Shown: one piece after another, positions 63,049 through 64,000 of the stretch | Numbering within the stretch: position 1 is the first letter of the stretch | Layout: every line of letters begins with the position of its first letter | Assembly (NCBI GenBank): GCA_964419335.1 | Contig: CAYQOX010000016.1 | Location: 1 to 64,000, forward strand | DNA length: 64,000 bases | From: CAYQOX01 sp964419335 | GTDB taxonomy: Bacteria; Hinthialibacterota; Hinthialibacteria; Hinthialibacterales; Hinthialibacteraceae | Reading direction: 5' to 3' | The notes under the pieces: generated by a model | Told to the model about the DNA's origin: nothing | What the model saw: the letters and a program-made list of their open reading frames with translations, nothing else | Database searches by the model: none | Program-made: the position numbers and the translations under genes

Positions 63049-64000
63049 TTACGCCACCGCTGTAGGAAGGGGTTGTGTGCGTTTCACTGGGTTAAATAAA
63101 GTATCACGTTCAATGGGTACTCGTCCCGCTTCTTCGATTAAGCGGCGAATCATAGAGACCGTTAGGATTTTCGGCGAGGTTGAACCGGCCATGTGGACGA
63201 TTTTTTCATCAATGACCGTCCCATCGAAATCATCGGCGCCGAAATTGAGCATGACCTGAGCGCTATTCACCCCAAGCATAGTCCAATAGGACTTAATATG
63301 GGGGAAATTATCCAAATAAATACGGGATATGGCATGAACGCGCAGGTCTTTCAATCCGGTACACATCACCCCTGTTAAGCGAGTATTGCGTGATTGAAAG
63401 CGCAGTGGGATAAAAGTGAGAAAACCACCGGTTTCGTCCTGAAGTGGGCGAAGATGGCTAAGATGATCGACAATTTCCTCGGGACGCTCGATGTGGCCGT
63501 AGAGCATTGTGGCGTTGCTGCGTAAACCGAAATGGTGGGCGATGCGATGGACGTCAAGCCATTCCTCGACGTAGAGTTTTCCTGGACACATGGATTCACG
63601 CACCCGTTCATCGAACATTTCAGCCCCTCCTCCTGGAAGAGAGCCTAATCCCGCCTCGACGAGGTCGGTAAGTACTTGTTCGATCGAGCGGTTTGATATA
63701 CGGGCGAGGTGGGAGATTTCTACAGCGGTAAAACATTTAAGGTGGATTTGAGGGAATTGCCTTTTTAGTGCGCGGAGCAGATCGAGGTAGTACTCGTAGG
63801 GTAATTCGGGATGGAGACCGCCTACGATGTGAAATTCGGTGGCTCCCATCTCCACACCCTGTTGAGCACGGGTGAGCATTTCCTCGATGGAGTAGGTGAA
63901 TCCTCCCTCTTCTTTTGGTTTACGAGCGAAAGCACAAAAACGGCAGGAATCAATACAAACGTTACTGTAATTGATATGGCGATTGATGATGTAATAGACG
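63049..64000 (-). CDS. mqnE: Aminodeoxyfutalosine synthase MqnE, 5' end beyond the window
   Basis: About 317 residues are visible and the frame stays open to the right edge, so the N-terminus is missing. CIDSCRFCAF is the radical-SAM CxxxCxxC cluster. EFHIVGGLHPELPYEYYLDLL, GLGSLPGGGAEMFDERVRESMCPGK, LRSNATMLYGHIE and ETGGFLTFIPLRFQ are diagnostic for MqnE, which joins SAM to the enolpyruvyl substrate in the futalosine route to menaquinone. An internal ATG at 63879 lies after the cluster and is not the start. Confidence 0.93.
   Translation of the reverse strand, partial: VYYIINRHINYSNVCIDSCRFCAFARKPKEEGGFTYSIEEMLTRAQQGVEMGATEFHIVGGLHPELPYEYYLDLLRALKRQFPQIHLKCFTAVEISHLARISNRSIEQVLTDLVEAGLGSLPGGGAEMFDERVRESMCPGKLYVEEWLDVHRIAHHFGLRSNATMLYGHIERPEEIVDHLSHLRPLQDETGGFLTFIPLRFQSRNTRLTGVMCTGLKDLRVHAISRIYLDNFPHIKSYWTMLGVNSAQVMLNFGADDFDGTVIDEKIVHMAGSTSPKILTVSMIRRLIEEAGRVPIERDTLFNPVKRTQPLPTAVA

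Overview
The window is about 64 kb of a draft bacterial genome, with runs of N at 44311-44410 and 49962-49971. It looks like an uncultured, flagellated, carbohydrate-degrading bacterium. It has Tat-exported sugar isomerases and a Gfo/Idh oxidoreductase, secreted glycosidases, PQQ-type propellers, a Ser/Thr kinase with TPRs, a bacterial microcompartment (BMC) shell protein, two flagellins, a heme A synthase and the futalosine menaquinone pathway enzyme MqnE. This mix is typical of Planctomycetes and of candidate phyla such as Sumerlaeota, Hydrogenedentota or Hinthialibacterota. The phylum is inference; no rRNA or ribosomal protein gene is present. Genes are dense and on both strands. I see no phage, insertion sequence or CRISPR array.

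Layout. 1-5.3 kb: tRNA-Pro(GGG), a Tat-exported TIM-barrel isomerase, a FliK-like protein, heme A synthase and a Lon-domain protein. 5.3-11.4 kb: a surface polysaccharide operon (Wzt-type ABC ATPase, a double methyltransferase with a long coiled coil, a GT4 glycosyltransferase with an embedded beta domain, a DUF4911 protein). 11.6-18.3 kb: peroxiredoxin, then a sugar catabolism cluster (ThuA-isochorismatase fusion, second Tat isomerase, clan GH-A glycosidase, Tat Gfo/Idh). 18.4-25.5 kb: DUF2304/GT2 pair, xylose isomerase, Ser/Thr kinase-TPR, metallophosphoesterase and a large unknown coiled-coil protein. 26-33.3 kb: beta-helix protein, Asp/Glu racemase, 2H phosphoesterase, a PQQ propeller interrupted by a methyltransferase fold, RDD protein and DeoC. 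33.4-36.8 kb: two flagellins, one very large.

36.8-37.8 kb is about 1 kb without a gene. It holds a duplicated hairpin element and, between the copies, a deeply nested RNA-like fold. This is the best candidate here for an undescribed element. 37.8-40.5 kb: a BtuFDC/FecBDC-type importer operon. 40.5-43.6 kb: acetoacetate-decarboxylase-like protein, RlmN and a secreted propeller protein. 43.9-50.9 kb: a lone BMC-H gene beside a scaffold gap, a GH172/DUF2961 protein, a cyclophilin-like protein, an SMP-30 lactonase, malate dehydrogenase, a UlaG-like hydrolase broken by a mis-sized gap, and PII. 51-53.6 kb: a CgeB-like/Maf-like pair, probably for flagellin glycosylation. 53.6-64 kb: NAD kinase, TlyA, GT2, a degenerate sigma-54-type activator, a paralogue of the first GT4, a methyltransferase, a YdjM-like membrane protein, a HAD hydrolase with a large cap, and MqnE running off the right edge.

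The genes suggest a motile respiring heterotroph that breaks down plant- or algal-type glycans and glycosylates its flagella and envelope. Most function calls rest on motifs read by eye; no database search was possible.
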